A DNA stretch of 64,000 bases from Fischerella sp. CENA71 (GCA_024239075.1 JANBVI010000027.1:372001-436000); one strand, 5' to 3'; positions 19,581 through 29,254 are shown, counted from the stretch's first letter. Notes: a model not told the origin generated them from the letters alone. Translations and numbers: made by a program.

Positions 19581-20345
19581 ATGTTAAAAAAAATGTTAGC
19601 AAGCGTTGGTATTGGCGCAGCTAAAGTTGATACACGTATTTTTAACGCTTCGGTTGTTCCTGGTGATGTATTGGAAGGAGAAGTTTACATCATTGGTGGT
19701 GATATAGCTCAGGATATAAATGATATTTATTTGAAGCTTGCTACCGAATACGAGCGGGAAGTTGATGATTCTACCGTTCATGAAGAATGTGTAATGATCG
19801 ATTATCGGTTGCTAGAACGTTTAACTGTCCAGCCTAAAGAAGAAATTGTAGTACCGTTTGCCTTAGAACTACCCTATGAAATGCCTTTGACCATGGGTAG
19901 AACACCAGTATACATCCGCACAGGCTTGGATATTAAGACGGCTATCAACCCTAGAGATAGAGATATTTTAGAAGTTAGACCCCATCCACTGATGGAACGA
20001 GTATTTACAGCAATTGAAAGATTAGGTTTTCATTTGCATAAAGTGGATTGTGAATATACACATGCTTTTGGTGGTTCTTATCCCTTTGTCCAAGAATTTG
20101 AGTTCAAACCTAGCGGAGAATACAGAAATTATCTAGACGAGTTAGAAATCATTTTCCGTTTACATCCAGAAGAATTAGAAGTGTTACTAGAAATTGATAA
20201 ACGCGCCCGTGGTTTTGGAGGGTGGTTAAATGAAGCTTTGGATTTAGATGAGCGGTATGCACGTTTTTATCTGGCAGAATCAGATTTAGATCAGGTAGAC
20301 GTAGAAGCAATGATTGATGATATTCTTCGCAGTCATATTCATTAA
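19581..20345 (+). CDS. Spo0M-like sporulation-control family protein
   Basis: A 254-residue protein of the Spo0M family, an arrestin-like beta-sandwich first described in Bacillus sporulation control. The start MLKKMLASVGIGAAKVDT and the motif VPGDVLEGEVYIIGGD are typical, as is the central PVYIRTGLDIKTAINPRDRD segment. A family-typical C-terminal part follows with GGWLNEALDLDERYARF. In cyanobacteria the function is not known to me. It starts after a purine-rich stretch (GCAGGAGTAAG about 12 nt upstream), which is a good ribosome-binding site. Confidence 0.85.
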   Translation: MLKKMLASVGIGAAKVDTRIFNASVVPGDVLEGEVYIIGGDIAQDINDIYLKLATEYEREVDDSTVHEECVMIDYRLLERLTVQPKEEIVVPFALELPYEMPLTMGRTPVYIRTGLDIKTAINPRDRDILEVRPHPLMERVFTAIERLGFHLHKVDCEYTHAFGGSYPFVQEFEFKPSGEYRNYLDELEIIFRLHPEELEVLLEIDKRARGFGGWLNEALDLDERYARFYLAESDLDQVDVEAMIDDILRSHIH

Positions 20346-20391
20346 TTTTGCTAGATTTTTTGGGAAGGATAACAGGATAGTATTGAGATAA

Positions 20392-20415
20392 CATTCATAA
20401 ATCATTTATGAACAA
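20392..20415. repeat. Palindromic 24-bp repeat, copy 2
   Basis: Reverse-complement partner of the copy at 15350-15373 (23 of 24 match). Here the core palindrome TTCATAAATCATTTATGAA is perfect. It lies 46 bp after the stop codon of the Spo0M-like gene. Confidence 0.65.
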
Positions 20416-20416
20416 C

Positions 20417-20451
20417 CAGAACCCTGACTTATTCAAGACATCCGGGTTCTG
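20417..20451 (+). terminator. Hairpin downstream of the Spo0M-like gene
   Basis: CAGAACCC (20417-20424) pairs with GGGTTCTG (20444-20451) across a 19-nt loop. No U-tract follows, so this is only a possible terminator and may be another dispersed repeat. Confidence 0.45.
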
Positions 20452-20559
20452 ATACCGATTCAAAAAATGTTTGCGACACATTTCAGAATATGAGATGTGA
20501 TTTATCGCGTCTCTACGGAATTCACCTATCGCATTCTTTTTTCAAATTGGTATGACATA

Positions 20560-21396
20560 TCAATTTCCACCTACATTCATAGCAGCCAAAAAAGATTTTT
20601 GGCTAACATCTTTGTAAACAGTATCTAAATATTTCATGGCTAGGTCAGCAGCAGTTAAACTTGCAAGATTTTCCTCTTCTTTAGCAAGAGGAATTGCTCC
20701 TAAAACATCTAACACTGTTTCACTAGTGGATGGCGCAATTACTACTAAAGAAGATTCTAATGGCTCATGATATTGCCAAAAAGATTCTAGATTTAAAGAA
20801 TATTGAGTTTGTGAAACAAATTTTTTATCATCTGGAATTTGGTCTGTTGTGGCTTCAATATTTGCACTACGTAACTGACGTAGATTGCTAATAATTTGCT
20901 CTTTTGTCCGTCCTCGCAATTGAAAGAGTACAAAAGGATCTTCACTAAAGCGATCGCCTAACTGATAGTAAACTGCTGCAATATGTTTACAGGGATTTGC
21001 TTTATCAGGGCAAGAACATCTACTGTGGACATCAGATAGAGTAAAAGGAAATAGCGATATACCATTAGCACTAAAAACTTCTTCTATATTTTGTGGCATT
21101 TCTCCTGCCAAAAGTTTAGCCGCAAAAATTGCTTTTTGAGACATTGTTTCTACTACATAACCCCACTCTTCATCACTAAAAGAGTCAAGAGAAAGAGAAA
21201 CTGTATAAGGTTCTCTTTCGCTACCCTGCACCTTTGCTAATACCTTTGCACTCTCAAACTCAATACTAAGTACATTTCCTTGACGTGCATAGTTTCTACC
21301 ACGTTCCAAACGCTTTTTAAAGCGATAGGAATCTAATAATTCTAGCCACCGTTGTGACCACCATTCTCGACTTGCTTGTAATGTGTAATTTGTCAT
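20560..21396 (-). CDS. SWIM zinc-finger protein
   Basis: A 278-residue protein with a SWIM zinc finger near residues 128-142: CSC, then eight residues later CKH (RCSCPDKANPCKHIAAVYY). SWIM domains bind DNA or protein, and in bacteria they are often encoded beside SWI2/SNF2 ATPases, as here: the helicase gene ends 123 bp upstream on the same strand. The two probably work as one unit in DNA handling, with a substrate I cannot name. The start ATG at 21396 lies at the edge of a TGACAAA heptamer array, and the next codons (MTNYTLQASREWW) look genuine from residue 5 onward. Confidence 0.87.
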   Translation of the reverse strand: MTNYTLQASREWWSQRWLELLDSYRFKKRLERGRNYARQGNVLSIEFESAKVLAKVQGSEREPYTVSLSLDSFSDEEWGYVVETMSQKAIFAAKLLAGEMPQNIEEVFSANGISLFPFTLSDVHSRCSCPDKANPCKHIAAVYYQLGDRFSEDPFVLFQLRGRTKEQIISNLRQLRSANIEATTDQIPDDKKFVSQTQYSLNLESFWQYHEPLESSLVVIAPSTSETVLDVLGAIPLAKEEENLASLTAADLAMKYLDTVYKDVSQKSFLAAMNVGGN

Positions 21397-21519
21397 TGGT
21401 CATTTGTCATTGGTCATTGGTTATTCTCTGCGTCACTGTGTCACCGTGTCACCGCGTCACCGCGTCACCGCGTCTCCCCTTCCCCTCTTGCTCCCTTTTC
21501 CCCCAAATCCCGATCACCT
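21397..21519. repeat. Composite STRR repeat, copy 2
   Basis: Reverse-oriented relative of 16627-16751. It has TGACAAA heptamers next to the SWIM start codon, then tandem GTCACCGC octamers, then a C-rich block. It lies inside a probable two-gene operon and could fold into a GC-rich structure in the mRNA. Confidence 0.82.
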
Positions 21520-24500
21520 TCACTCTGTATCTTCTTCCATCACTGCACTGCGATCTAATAAAAGTAAATTACGAAGTTGATTTGTATCGAGTTCAGTTAA
21601 CCACTCTTCACCTGCACCCACCACTTGTTCAGCTAGTTGCTTTTTACTTTCAATCATGTCATGAATTTTCTCTTCTAAAGTGCCAGTACAAACAAATTTA
21701 TGTACTTGGACATTGCGGGTTTGACCAATACGAAAAACTCGGTCTGTGGCTTGATTTTCTACTGCGGGATTCCACCAACGATCAAAGTGGAAGACATGAT
21801 TTGCACGGGTTAAATTTAATCCTACACCACCAGCTTTGAGTGACAAAATCATGATTGGTGGTCCTTGGGGGTCGTGTTGGAAACGATCAATCATTTCCTC
21901 ACGTTGTTTTTTGCTAGTACTACCATACAAAAAGAATATTTCTCGTCCTAGCTGTTGTTCTAAATAGGGTTTGAGTAGTTTACCCCATTCGGCAAATTGG
22001 GTGAAAATTAAAGCGCGATCGCCTTCTGATAAAACTTCTTCTAACATTTCCTGTAATCGCAGTAATTTACCAGATAACTGCGGTTCCAAGAGAGTTGTTT
22101 TTTTCAAATACTGGGCGGGATGATTGCAGACTTGCTTGAGTTTAACGAGTAAACCTAAAATCATCCCCCGACGCTGAATTCCCTCGGCTGTTTCAATTTC
22201 AGAAAGTGAATCTTCTACTACTTTTTGATAGAGTTCTGCTTGTTCCAGACTCAGACCACAAAAAACATTTATTTCCTGCTTTTCTGGCAAGTCTTGAATA
22301 ATTTCACGGTCACTTTTTAAACGACGCAAAATAAATGGTTGCACTAATGAACGCAATTGATTCAATGAAGAAGTATCCCCATATTTTTCAATTGGCATAG
22401 CAAAGCGTCGTTGGAAGAACTGCTTATTTCCTAAATATCCTGGATTGAGAAAATCCAAAATAGACCAAAGTTCTTGCAGCCTATTTTCTACAGGTGTTCC
22501 CGTTAAAGCAATCTTATAAGTTGCTTCTAATTGCCGCACTGCTTGAGATTGTTTTGCCTCTGCATTTTTAATATTTTGGGCTTCATCTAAAACAATCCCC
22601 TGCCATGAAACAGCTTGTAATGACTTGATATCCCGGTGAATTAGCGCATAACTTGTAATGATTAAATGATGCTTGTTTGCTATTTCTGCAAATGCCTTAC
22701 CTTTAGGGCGTTTATCACCGTGATACTGCCAAACTTTCAGCGTGGGGGCAAATTTTTTAACTTCTCTTTCCCAGTTTCCTAAAACTGAAGTTGGGCAAAC
22801 CAAAAGTGCGGGTTTTTCTAATGCATCTTGTTCTTTTAAATGTAGTAGAAAAGCGATAAATTGGATCGTCTTACCCAGTCCCATATCGTCCGCCAGACAT
22901 GCACCTAAGCCCCAGCGTTCGAGAAATGTCAACCAAGCAACTCCACGCTGTTGATAGGGGCGCAACTCTCCTTGAAAATCGGCGGGTGTAGGTAAAGGTT
23001 CGACTGCTTTGTTATTTGTTAGGGTAGTGATTAACTCTTGCAATGCACCTGATGCTTCAAAGCTAACTACTGGTAATTTTTCAATTGTCTGGGTATCTCC
23101 CGTACTCAGACGTAAAGCATCTTCCAAGGAAAGAGCCATTTGCTCTTTGCGAGATGCAAAAAAGGCTTGGGCTGTTTTGATATCTTGGGGTCGCAATTCT
23201 ACCCATTCGCCGTTAATTTCAACTAAAGGACTATTCAACGCCACCAATCTGTCAAATTCTTTTTTAGAAAGAGTCTGTCCCCCAATTGCCAATTGCCATT
23301 GGAAATTTAGTAAACTTTGTAAACCCAAACGTCCCTGTTTTTGATCTGGTGTTTGGGCAGAAATTTGCAAACCCAGACGGTTCGCCCATCCTTCCCGATT
23401 TGCCAAACTCGCAGGTAAAACTACACCTAAACCATTATCCTCAAGCCGTGCTTTCACCGACTTGATAAATTCGTAGGCTTGGATGGGATTAAGGCGGCAA
23501 GATAGGGGATAACTGGTATCCATGCTGGGTGTGATAACTGGATACAAGCGCGATGCTAATCCCAATCCGCGTAAAAATGTTTCTTGTGGTTGTTTAATAG
23601 TGCGATCGCGATAAACAAAGTTTTCAACTGAATGCTGCCATATTGTTTCTGCATCCACTAAAAATTCTGGATCATCTGGGGCTTGCAAACAATACTCCAA
23701 AGTCCAATCTGTTTCTTCTGACTCTGGCGAATGCAGAACAAAAGCAGTACGAAACAGATTTTTTCCTGCCAGCTGGTATTGTAGCGGCATCGTCCAAGCT
23801 TTTAGTGCCGCTTCTAGTCGTTCCAAACCCATCGATTCAGCGTTGACAGTACCTAGCGTACCCGTTAGAGACTGCAACCACTGCCGTACAGCCGATGGTA
23901 CAGACGCCATTACTCGTGCTTCAAGCACAGTTTGGGAACCAAACATTTCTCTGATTTGGGCATCAATCGTACTATTGAGAAATGCCAGTAATAATTCTTG
24001 TGGTTCTGGTGGGAAATTAACACTTAGTGAGGATTGAGAATTATTCTCTATTTCCCCTTCCCCCTGATATGTCCGACATGCTAATGGCATTAATTGCGAA
24101 AATTTTTCTAGGCGGGTTCCATCCAAAGCACTATCTAAAAGTGCTTGCCACTTGGCAATAAAAGAACCATCTATTTGGCGTTCAAGAGCAGGCAAAAATT
24201 TACATCTGGAGATTAAATCCAAACTCCAACGGGCTATCTGTGACCAAAAGCGTAAATCTCCTCCGACAAAATCATCCTCAACTTTGGCAACACTTAAAGG
24301 TAAAGAAGCCAAAAACTTGACTGCTTCTGTGGGATTGAGACAAAAACCTTCTACTCGCCACGGTTGTAGGTATTGATTAGATGATTTTTTTGAATCTAAT
24401 ATTGCTGAGTGTACCGGATAAATCGCTGTTATTCCCTCGGTTTTGCTTTCTACAAAATCAGTGGGAAAAGCAATGATTGTTTGTGAGGAGGTTGGCAAAG

Positions 24501-24789
24501 TTTGTGTAGTTGTTGTTTTCGCTAGACGCCGCCCTGTTTGCCGAGACGCGATCGCTTGTGTCTCTATGAGTTGCGATGTTGAATTTGGAATTTTAATATT
24601 ACGAGAACTTAGCCACTCGCTTAATTCACTTGGTGCGATCCCATAAGGTAATAGAGGTACTTCTGTTAATGTTTTTGGATCAATATCTGTCCCTAGCGAT
24701 CGCCAAGTCTCTCCCCAAATAAATAAACAGTTACCTTGATTTTGTATTAACCAACTACCGTGTAATATTGCCATTTGCCAATTACTCAA
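21520..24789 (-). CDS. SWI2/SNF2-family helicase-like ATPase
   Basis: A 1089-residue superfamily 2 ATPase of the bacterial SNF2 (HepA/RapA-related) group. The first ~590 residues are the SNF2-associated N-terminal region. The ATPase core follows: Walker A in DDMGLGKTIQF (about residue 636), DEAQ box in VLDEAQNIKN (about 735), motif III in LTGTPVENRLQELWSILDFL, and C-terminal motifs V/VI in LSLKAGGVGLNLTRAN and QATDRVFRIGQ. It is expected to translocate on double-stranded DNA and remodel protein-DNA complexes. Paired with the downstream SWIM protein gene. Whether this acts in repair, transcription recycling or defence cannot be told from sequence. Confidence 0.93.
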   Translation of the reverse strand: MSNWQMAILHGSWLIQNQGNCLFIWGETWRSLGTDIDPKTLTEVPLLPYGIAPSELSEWLSSRNIKIPNSTSQLIETQAIASRQTGRRLAKTTTTQTLPTSSQTIIAFPTDFVESKTEGITAIYPVHSAILDSKKSSNQYLQPWRVEGFCLNPTEAVKFLASLPLSVAKVEDDFVGGDLRFWSQIARWSLDLISRCKFLPALERQIDGSFIAKWQALLDSALDGTRLEKFSQLMPLACRTYQGEGEIENNSQSSLSVNFPPEPQELLLAFLNSTIDAQIREMFGSQTVLEARVMASVPSAVRQWLQSLTGTLGTVNAESMGLERLEAALKAWTMPLQYQLAGKNLFRTAFVLHSPESEETDWTLEYCLQAPDDPEFLVDAETIWQHSVENFVYRDRTIKQPQETFLRGLGLASRLYPVITPSMDTSYPLSCRLNPIQAYEFIKSVKARLEDNGLGVVLPASLANREGWANRLGLQISAQTPDQKQGRLGLQSLLNFQWQLAIGGQTLSKKEFDRLVALNSPLVEINGEWVELRPQDIKTAQAFFASRKEQMALSLEDALRLSTGDTQTIEKLPVVSFEASGALQELITTLTNNKAVEPLPTPADFQGELRPYQQRGVAWLTFLERWGLGACLADDMGLGKTIQFIAFLLHLKEQDALEKPALLVCPTSVLGNWEREVKKFAPTLKVWQYHGDKRPKGKAFAEIANKHHLIITSYALIHRDIKSLQAVSWQGIVLDEAQNIKNAEAKQSQAVRQLEATYKIALTGTPVENRLQELWSILDFLNPGYLGNKQFFQRRFAMPIEKYGDTSSLNQLRSLVQPFILRRLKSDREIIQDLPEKQEINVFCGLSLEQAELYQKVVEDSLSEIETAEGIQRRGMILGLLVKLKQVCNHPAQYLKKTTLLEPQLSGKLLRLQEMLEEVLSEGDRALIFTQFAEWGKLLKPYLEQQLGREIFFLYGSTSKKQREEMIDRFQHDPQGPPIMILSLKAGGVGLNLTRANHVFHFDRWWNPAVENQATDRVFRIGQTRNVQVHKFVCTGTLEEKIHDMIESKKQLAEQVVGAGEEWLTELDTNQLRNLLLLDRSAVMEEDTE

Positions 24790-24930
24790 ATTTTCCCAAT
24801 ATCAAAGCCTTGAATCTTGCTTATTCTCTACTTTTGTGAATTCTGGAATTTTTAAAATTTAAATACTTAGTATTAATAATTATTAAATATAATTAAAAAA
24901 TAAAAATCATCTTAATAAAGTTTATGAACA

Positions 24931-25242
24931 ATGCAGTTACCTCTTTATAAAATTTTAAAAAATGAGATAAAAGTAGAATTAGATGATATACATCCAGAAG
25001 AACAAGAGGAGGTAAGGAAATTACTTAATGTTGTAATTTTAGAAGGACAAACTTATCCCCAAAAACAACCCCTCTCACCATCAGAATTTGCAGCTTAGTG
25101 GTTAAATCAGGATGCTTTTGTCATCAGGACAACAGCTGAATATGCTACACAGCAACCCAAAGAAATATGGGGAGCATTTTATCTCAAACCAAACTTTCCA
25201 GGTCGATGTAGCCATATTTGCAACGCTGGTTTTATTGTACAA
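24931..25242 (+). pseudogene. GNAT acetyltransferase remnant, in-frame stop and 3' truncation
   Basis: From the ATG at 24931 the frame reads MQLPLYKILKNEIKVE and continues for 55 codons to a TAG at 25096-25098. Read through, the same frame goes on with DAFVIRTTA, KEIWGAFYLKPNFPGR and NAGFIVQP, a pattern typical of GNAT N-acetyltransferases just before the acetyl-CoA loop. At about 25245 it runs into a G-rich repeat, and the acetyl-CoA-binding RGxGIG part is missing. The gene therefore has both a nonsense codon and a lost 3' half. It is divergent from the SNF2 gene. Confidence 0.78.
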
Positions 25243-25244
25243 CC

Positions 25245-25436
25245 TGACAAGGGGGGATCGGGGAAAGGGGATTGGGGAATAGGGACAAGGAGGACATATC
25301 AATTCAAAATACCCTTCGGAAACGCCAAGGGCGTACAAAATACCTTCACCAAGCAGCTCCGCGTCTACAAAATTCACGCATTAAGAACTTGTTGCCCAAT
25401 ACCCTTTCCCCTTTCCCCTTTCCCCGATCCCCTTTG
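25245..25436. repeat. Repeat element with G-rich/C-rich terminal inverted repeats
   Basis: GGGGATCGGGGAAAGGGGA (25253-25271) is exactly complementary to 25414-25432, with further G-rich and C-rich tandem units beside each arm. The 140-bp core contains CTTCGGAAACGCCAAGGGCG and no gene. It has the shape of a miniature inverted-repeat element, and its left edge coincides with the break in the GNAT remnant. Confidence 0.68.
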
Positions 25437-25548
25437 TAACGAAATTGTTAATAATGAATTCTGTATACTGCTCAAGCCAGTATTAGATCATAAATGTTAG
25501 GATTGCCACAGAGAGAGAATAGCGAGCATAGTAAGGAAAAAAAACTGA

Positions 25549-27705
25549 ATGGGAGAATTTGAGAAGTCAATATCCTTCGATGGAAGGGATATTCGACTGA
25601 AGGTGGGTTTACTAGCACCCCAGGCTGGTGGATCGGTGTTGATACAATCTGGGGATACGGCAGTTCTAGTTACAGCTACGCGATCAGCAGCCAGAGAAGG
25701 CGTTGATTTCCTGCCCCTCACAGTAGATTACGAAGAAAGATTATACGCAGCAGGTAGAATCCCTGGAGGAATGTTGCGACGTGAAGGTCGTCCACCAGAG
25801 AGAGCAATTCTCACCAGTCGTCTTATTGACCGCCCTTTACGTCCTTTGTTCCCCTCTTGGTTACGGGATGATCTGCAAGTTGTTGCGCTGACTCTTTCTA
25901 TGGATGAGCTAGTACCACCAGATGTGCTAGCTGTTACTGGTGCTTCTATTGCTACCTTGATGGCAAAAATCCCCTTTAATGGGCCTATGGCAGCCGTGCG
26001 CGTCGGTTTAGTGGGTGATGATTTTATCATTAATCCCACTTATGCAGAAATCGAAGCTGGAGACCTGGATTTAATAGTGGCAGGTTCGCCGGAAGGTGTA
26101 ATCATGGTGGAAGCGGGAGCTAATCAGCTACCCGAACGTGACGTTCTCGAGGCGATTGAATTTGGTTACGAAGCTGTGCAAGATTTAATTCAAGCGCAGC
26201 GTGATTTAATAGCAGAATTGGGTTTGGAAATAGTGCATGAAGCACCACCAGAACCTGATCAATCACTGAGTAACTTTATTAGCGATCGCGCTACCGACGA
26301 AATTAAAAAAATCCTCTCACAATTTGATTTCGATAAAACTGAGCGGGATACAGCTTTAGACGCGGTCAAAGAATCCATCGCAACTGCGATCGCGGAACTG
26401 CCAGAAGAAGATCCAATTCGAGTGGCTGCAACCACTAATACCAAAGCACTAGACAATACTTTCAAAGACATCACCAAAAAGCTGATGCGCCGTCAGATCA
26501 TCGAAGATAATGTCCGAGTCGATGGTCGTAAGCTGGATGAAGTTCGTCCTGTTTCCTGTGCAACTGGTTTATTACCCAAGCGAGTCCACGGTAGTGGTTT
26601 ATTCAATCGGGGGCTAACTCAAGTCTTATCTGCTTGTACGCTTGGTACACCCGGAGATGCTCAAAACTTAAACGACGATTTGCAGCAAGACCAAGCAAAG
26701 CGTTACATGCATCATTACAACTTCCCGCCGTTCTCCGTTGGGGAAACCAAACCCCTGCGGGCGCCGGGACGTCGAGAAATAGGTCACGGGGCGCTGGCGG
26801 AAAGGTCTATTTTACCAGTGCTACCACCTAAAGATGAATTCCCCTACGTAATTCGCGTAGTATCGGAAGTGCTTTCTTCCAATGGTTCTACCTCAATGGG
26901 TTCGGTGTGCGGTTCCACGCTGGCTTTAATGGATGCAGGCGTACCAATTCTCAAACCTGTGAGTGGTGCAGCTATGGGTTTGATTAAAGAAGGTGATCAA
27001 GTACGAGTCCTGACAGATATTCAAGGGATTGAAGACTTTTTAGGTGATATGGATTTCAAGGTCGCCGGTACAGATGCAGGGATTACCGCCTTGCAAATGG
27101 ACATGAAAATTAGCGGTTTGTCCTTGGATATTATTTCCCAAGCCGTCAATCAAGCAAGAGGCGCACGCTTGCATATTCTGGAAAAAATGCTCCAGACTAT
27201 TGACCAACCACGCACAGAGATGTCACCTTATGCTCCACGTCTGTTAACGATCAAGATTGATCAAGACATGATTGGTCTGGTGATTGGACCTGGAGGTAAG
27301 ACCATCAAAGGCATCACTGAAGAGACTGGTGCTAAAATTGACATTGAAGATGATGGTACCGTAACTATTTCAGCGGTGGATGAGAACAAGGCCAAGAGAG
27401 CCAAGAGCATCATTCAAGGCATGACGCGGAAGCTGAATGAGGGTGATGTTTACGTAGGCAGAGTCACCCGCATTATACCTATTGGCGCATTTGTGGAGTT
27501 CCTGCCAGGTAAAGAAGGCATGATCCACATTTCTCAACTTGCTGACTACCGTGTTGGTAAGGTTGAAGATGAAGTTGCAGTTGGTGATGAAGTGATTGTC
27601 AAAGTACGTGAAATTGACAATAAGGGTAGAATCAATCTTACTCGTTTAGGTATTCATCCTGAGCAAGCAGCAGCAGCACGTGACCAAGCAACATCAAACA
27701 AATAA
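25549..27705 (+). CDS. pnp: Polyribonucleotide nucleotidyltransferase (PNPase)
   Basis: PNPase degrades RNA 3' to 5' by phosphorolysis and in cyanobacteria also adds heteropolymeric tails. The 718 residues comprise two RNase PH domains (first ~230 residues and about 315-550), with [19 protein letters not shown] in the active second domain. A KH domain ([20 protein letters not shown]) lies near 570-620, and an S1 domain ([20 protein letters not shown]) near 630-700. The start ATG at 25549 is preceded by AGGAAAAAAA. It is monocistronic and convergent with the HlyD-type gene. Confidence 0.97.
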   Translation: MGEFEKSISFDGRDIRLKVGLLAPQAGGSVLIQSGDTAVLVTATRSAAREGVDFLPLTVDYEERLYAAGRIPGGMLRREGRPPERAILTSRLIDRPLRPLFPSWLRDDLQVVALTLSMDELVPPDVLAVTGASIATLMAKIPFNGPMAAVRVGLVGDDFIINPTYAEIEAGDLDLIVAGSPEGVIMVEAGANQLPERDVLEAIEFGYEAVQDLIQAQRDLIAELGLEIVHEAPPEPDQSLSNFISDRATDEIKKILSQFDFDKTERDTALDAVKESIATAIAELPEEDPIRVAATTNTKALDNTFKDITKKLMRRQIIEDNVRVDGRKLDEVRPVSCATGLLPKRVHGSGLFNRGLTQVLSACTLGTPGDAQNLNDDLQQDQAKRYMHHYNFPPFSVGETKPLRAPGRREIGHGALAERSILPVLPPKDEFPYVIRVVSEVLSSNGSTSMGSVCGSTLALMDAGVPILKPVSGAAMGLIKEGDQVRVLTDIQGIEDFLGDMDFKVAGTDAGITALQMDMKISGLSLDIISQAVNQARGARLHILEKMLQTIDQPRTEMSPYAPRLLTIKIDQDMIGLVIGPGGKTIKGITEETGAKIDIEDDGTVTISAVDENKAKRAKSIIQGMTRKLNEGDVYVGRVTRIIPIGAFVEFLPGKEGMIHISQLADYRVGKVEDEVAVGDEVIVKVREIDNKGRINLTRLGIHPEQAAAARDQATSNK

Positions 27706-27723
27706 AATAGGAGGTCTGGTAGT

Positions 27724-27739
27724 GAGCGCTTAAGCGCTC
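27724..27739. repeat. Perfect 16-bp palindrome GAGCGCTTAAGCGCTC
   Basis: A perfect 16-bp palindrome 19 bp after the pnp stop codon. Related sequences (GTAAGCGCTGAAGC near 54132, GTGAGCGCTCAG near 59730) occur elsewhere in the window, so it belongs to a dispersed palindrome family. Confidence 0.6.
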
Positions 27740-27792
27740 TATCAAAGGACTAGAAAATATAATTGCAGAAGCGATCGCAAACTCAAGAAGTA

Positions 27793-27860
27793 AGCCCGCA
27801 GTTTACTAGCGGGCTAATAGTCTCGGTCTACTCAAAATAGACTTATTAAATAAACTGCGG
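27793..27860. terminator. Bidirectional terminator region with two competing hairpins
   Basis: AGCCCGC (27793-27799) pairs with GCGGGCT (27809-27815). Alternatively CCGCAGTTTA (27796-27805) pairs with TAAACTGCGG (27851-27860). The two structures exclude each other. The region lies between convergent pnp and HlyD-type genes. Confidence 0.65.
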
Positions 27861-27865
27861 TCAAC

Positions 27866-28915
27866 TTACTTCGGAATTACTTTTACAACTGCGGACATAC
27901 CGGGAGTAATGCGCGATTCATAACCTTTAATACTCCCTGGCTCAAACATAATCTTGACAGGAATTCTGCGTATATTACTGGTATTGCTATTAACAGAATT
28001 TCCTGTGTTATTGTTTGACGGAATCAGAGCAATGCTATCTACTTTACCTGCAAAGTTACGACTCGGAAATGCAGCTATTTTGATGTTTACCCTTTGTCCT
28101 GCTTGTATTTTTTCTAACTGGTTTTCTGGAAAATTACCAATAATCCAAGGATCTGGTTGCACGACAGTGAAAAGAGTTTGACCAGGTTCTACTCGTTGTC
28201 CGATTTGGATATTTTTGTTACCTATTTTTCCAGGAACAATAGCATTTATATTGGTGTAGGACAATTGTAGTTCAGCTTTTTTGACCTCTGCCTGTTTTTG
28301 AGCGATCGCAGCCAGTGCAGTTTTATACTGTTGCTCGCTGATATCTCTTTGTTGAGTCGCTTGTGCTTGGAGGAAATTTTGTCTGGCTTGAATATTGCTG
28401 TCTATTGGAAATGGCTGCGATCCTGAAGCTGGAACTGGGACATTTTTAATTTTTTTCTGTGCTAAAGCTGCTTGCTGTTTAGCTAACTCTAAAGATGCTT
28501 TCGCTTGGGCAACAGATACTTGATAATCTTGAGAATCAAGTTTTACTAACAGTGTTCCTGGAGTTACCACTTGATTCTCGTTGACTGGAATTTGGCTGAC
28601 TATCCCTGAGACACGTGCAGTCACAGGGTAAATGTCTGCGGTAATATAGGCGTTATCGGTTTGGGGAAAACTTTGGCTATACTGCCATTGGCGATAAGCG
28701 TAAATTCCGGATGCGATCGCTCCTGCACCTAAAATTACTCCTATTGCCACAATCGGCAGCAGACGACTTTGAGATAGAGGTACTCTTGTTTTGGTATTAC
28801 TATTTGATGCAGCAGGAGTGATAGCTGTAACCTCTTGCTCTTCAACTGGAGTTTTTTGTTCCTCCACTCCTGTAACTTGTTGTGCGTGTTGTTGTAAAGA
28901 ATCTACGCGTTCCAT
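27866..28915 (-). CDS. HlyD/EmrA-type membrane fusion protein
   Basis: A periplasmic adaptor of efflux pumps. A cytoplasmic N-terminus rich in Q and E is followed by one membrane helix (LLPIVAIGVILGAGAIASGIYA over about residues 53-74), then the biotinyl-lipoyl-like half ADIYPVTARVSGIVSQIPV. A coiled-coil hairpin follows with ASLELAKQQAALAQKKIKN, and then the second lipoyl half with IGQRVEPGQTLFTVVQPD. I chose the ATG at 28915 because GAGGG lies 6-10 nt upstream; an in-frame start at 28978 adds 21 unlikely residues. No transporter or outer-membrane gene is adjacent, so its partner must be elsewhere. Confidence 0.88.
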   Translation of the reverse strand: MERVDSLQQHAQQVTGVEEQKTPVEEQEVTAITPAASNSNTKTRVPLSQSRLLPIVAIGVILGAGAIASGIYAYRQWQYSQSFPQTDNAYITADIYPVTARVSGIVSQIPVNENQVVTPGTLLVKLDSQDYQVSVAQAKASLELAKQQAALAQKKIKNVPVPASGSQPFPIDSNIQARQNFLQAQATQQRDISEQQYKTALAAIAQKQAEVKKAELQLSYTNINAIVPGKIGNKNIQIGQRVEPGQTLFTVVQPDPWIIGNFPENQLEKIQAGQRVNIKIAAFPSRNFAGKVDSIALIPSNNNTGNSVNSNTSNIRRIPVKIMFEPGSIKGYESRITPGMSAVVKVIPK

Positions 28916-29254
28916 CTGCCACCCTCTTTTCAGTAATACTTCAAGATTTCTTATTAACAATTGACAACAAATATACAAGTGATTTAATACACTAAGTGCG
29001 AGGAGTAATATTAATCTTATTATATGCTTTTGCCTTATTTTTTTACTCTGAATATTTATTTATATTTTGCTTAATTAACCACTTAATACTAACTTTAATT
29101 AAGTATATTTTGTATATGTTGAGACAGATTGAACATAAATACTTTTAAATCCAAGAACTAAAGTCCTGACTACAAAGTTGAGCGATCGCAATTTTTCATT
29201 ATGATATATATATTTGTGGGATGTTCTAGATAATTCATCCCACAAGAAAAATTA
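28916..29254. other. Intergenic region between queA and the HlyD-type gene
   Basis: About 340 bp, very AT-rich (around 28990-29130). It contains AACTAAAGTCCTGACTAC near 29156, which is related to the palindromic repeat near 35142, and one HIP1 octamer. No gene is seen. Confidence 0.55.

Noticed and set aside
21354-21839. 161-codon plus-strand frame across the SWIM/SNF2 spacer
   Set aside because: It translates the composite repeat and the antisense of the SNF2 gene; its cysteine- and serine-rich start is translated heptamer repeat.
25102-25377. 91-codon minus-strand frame over the repeat element
   Set aside because: It overlaps the antisense of the GNAT remnant and the inverted-repeat element and shows no family pattern.
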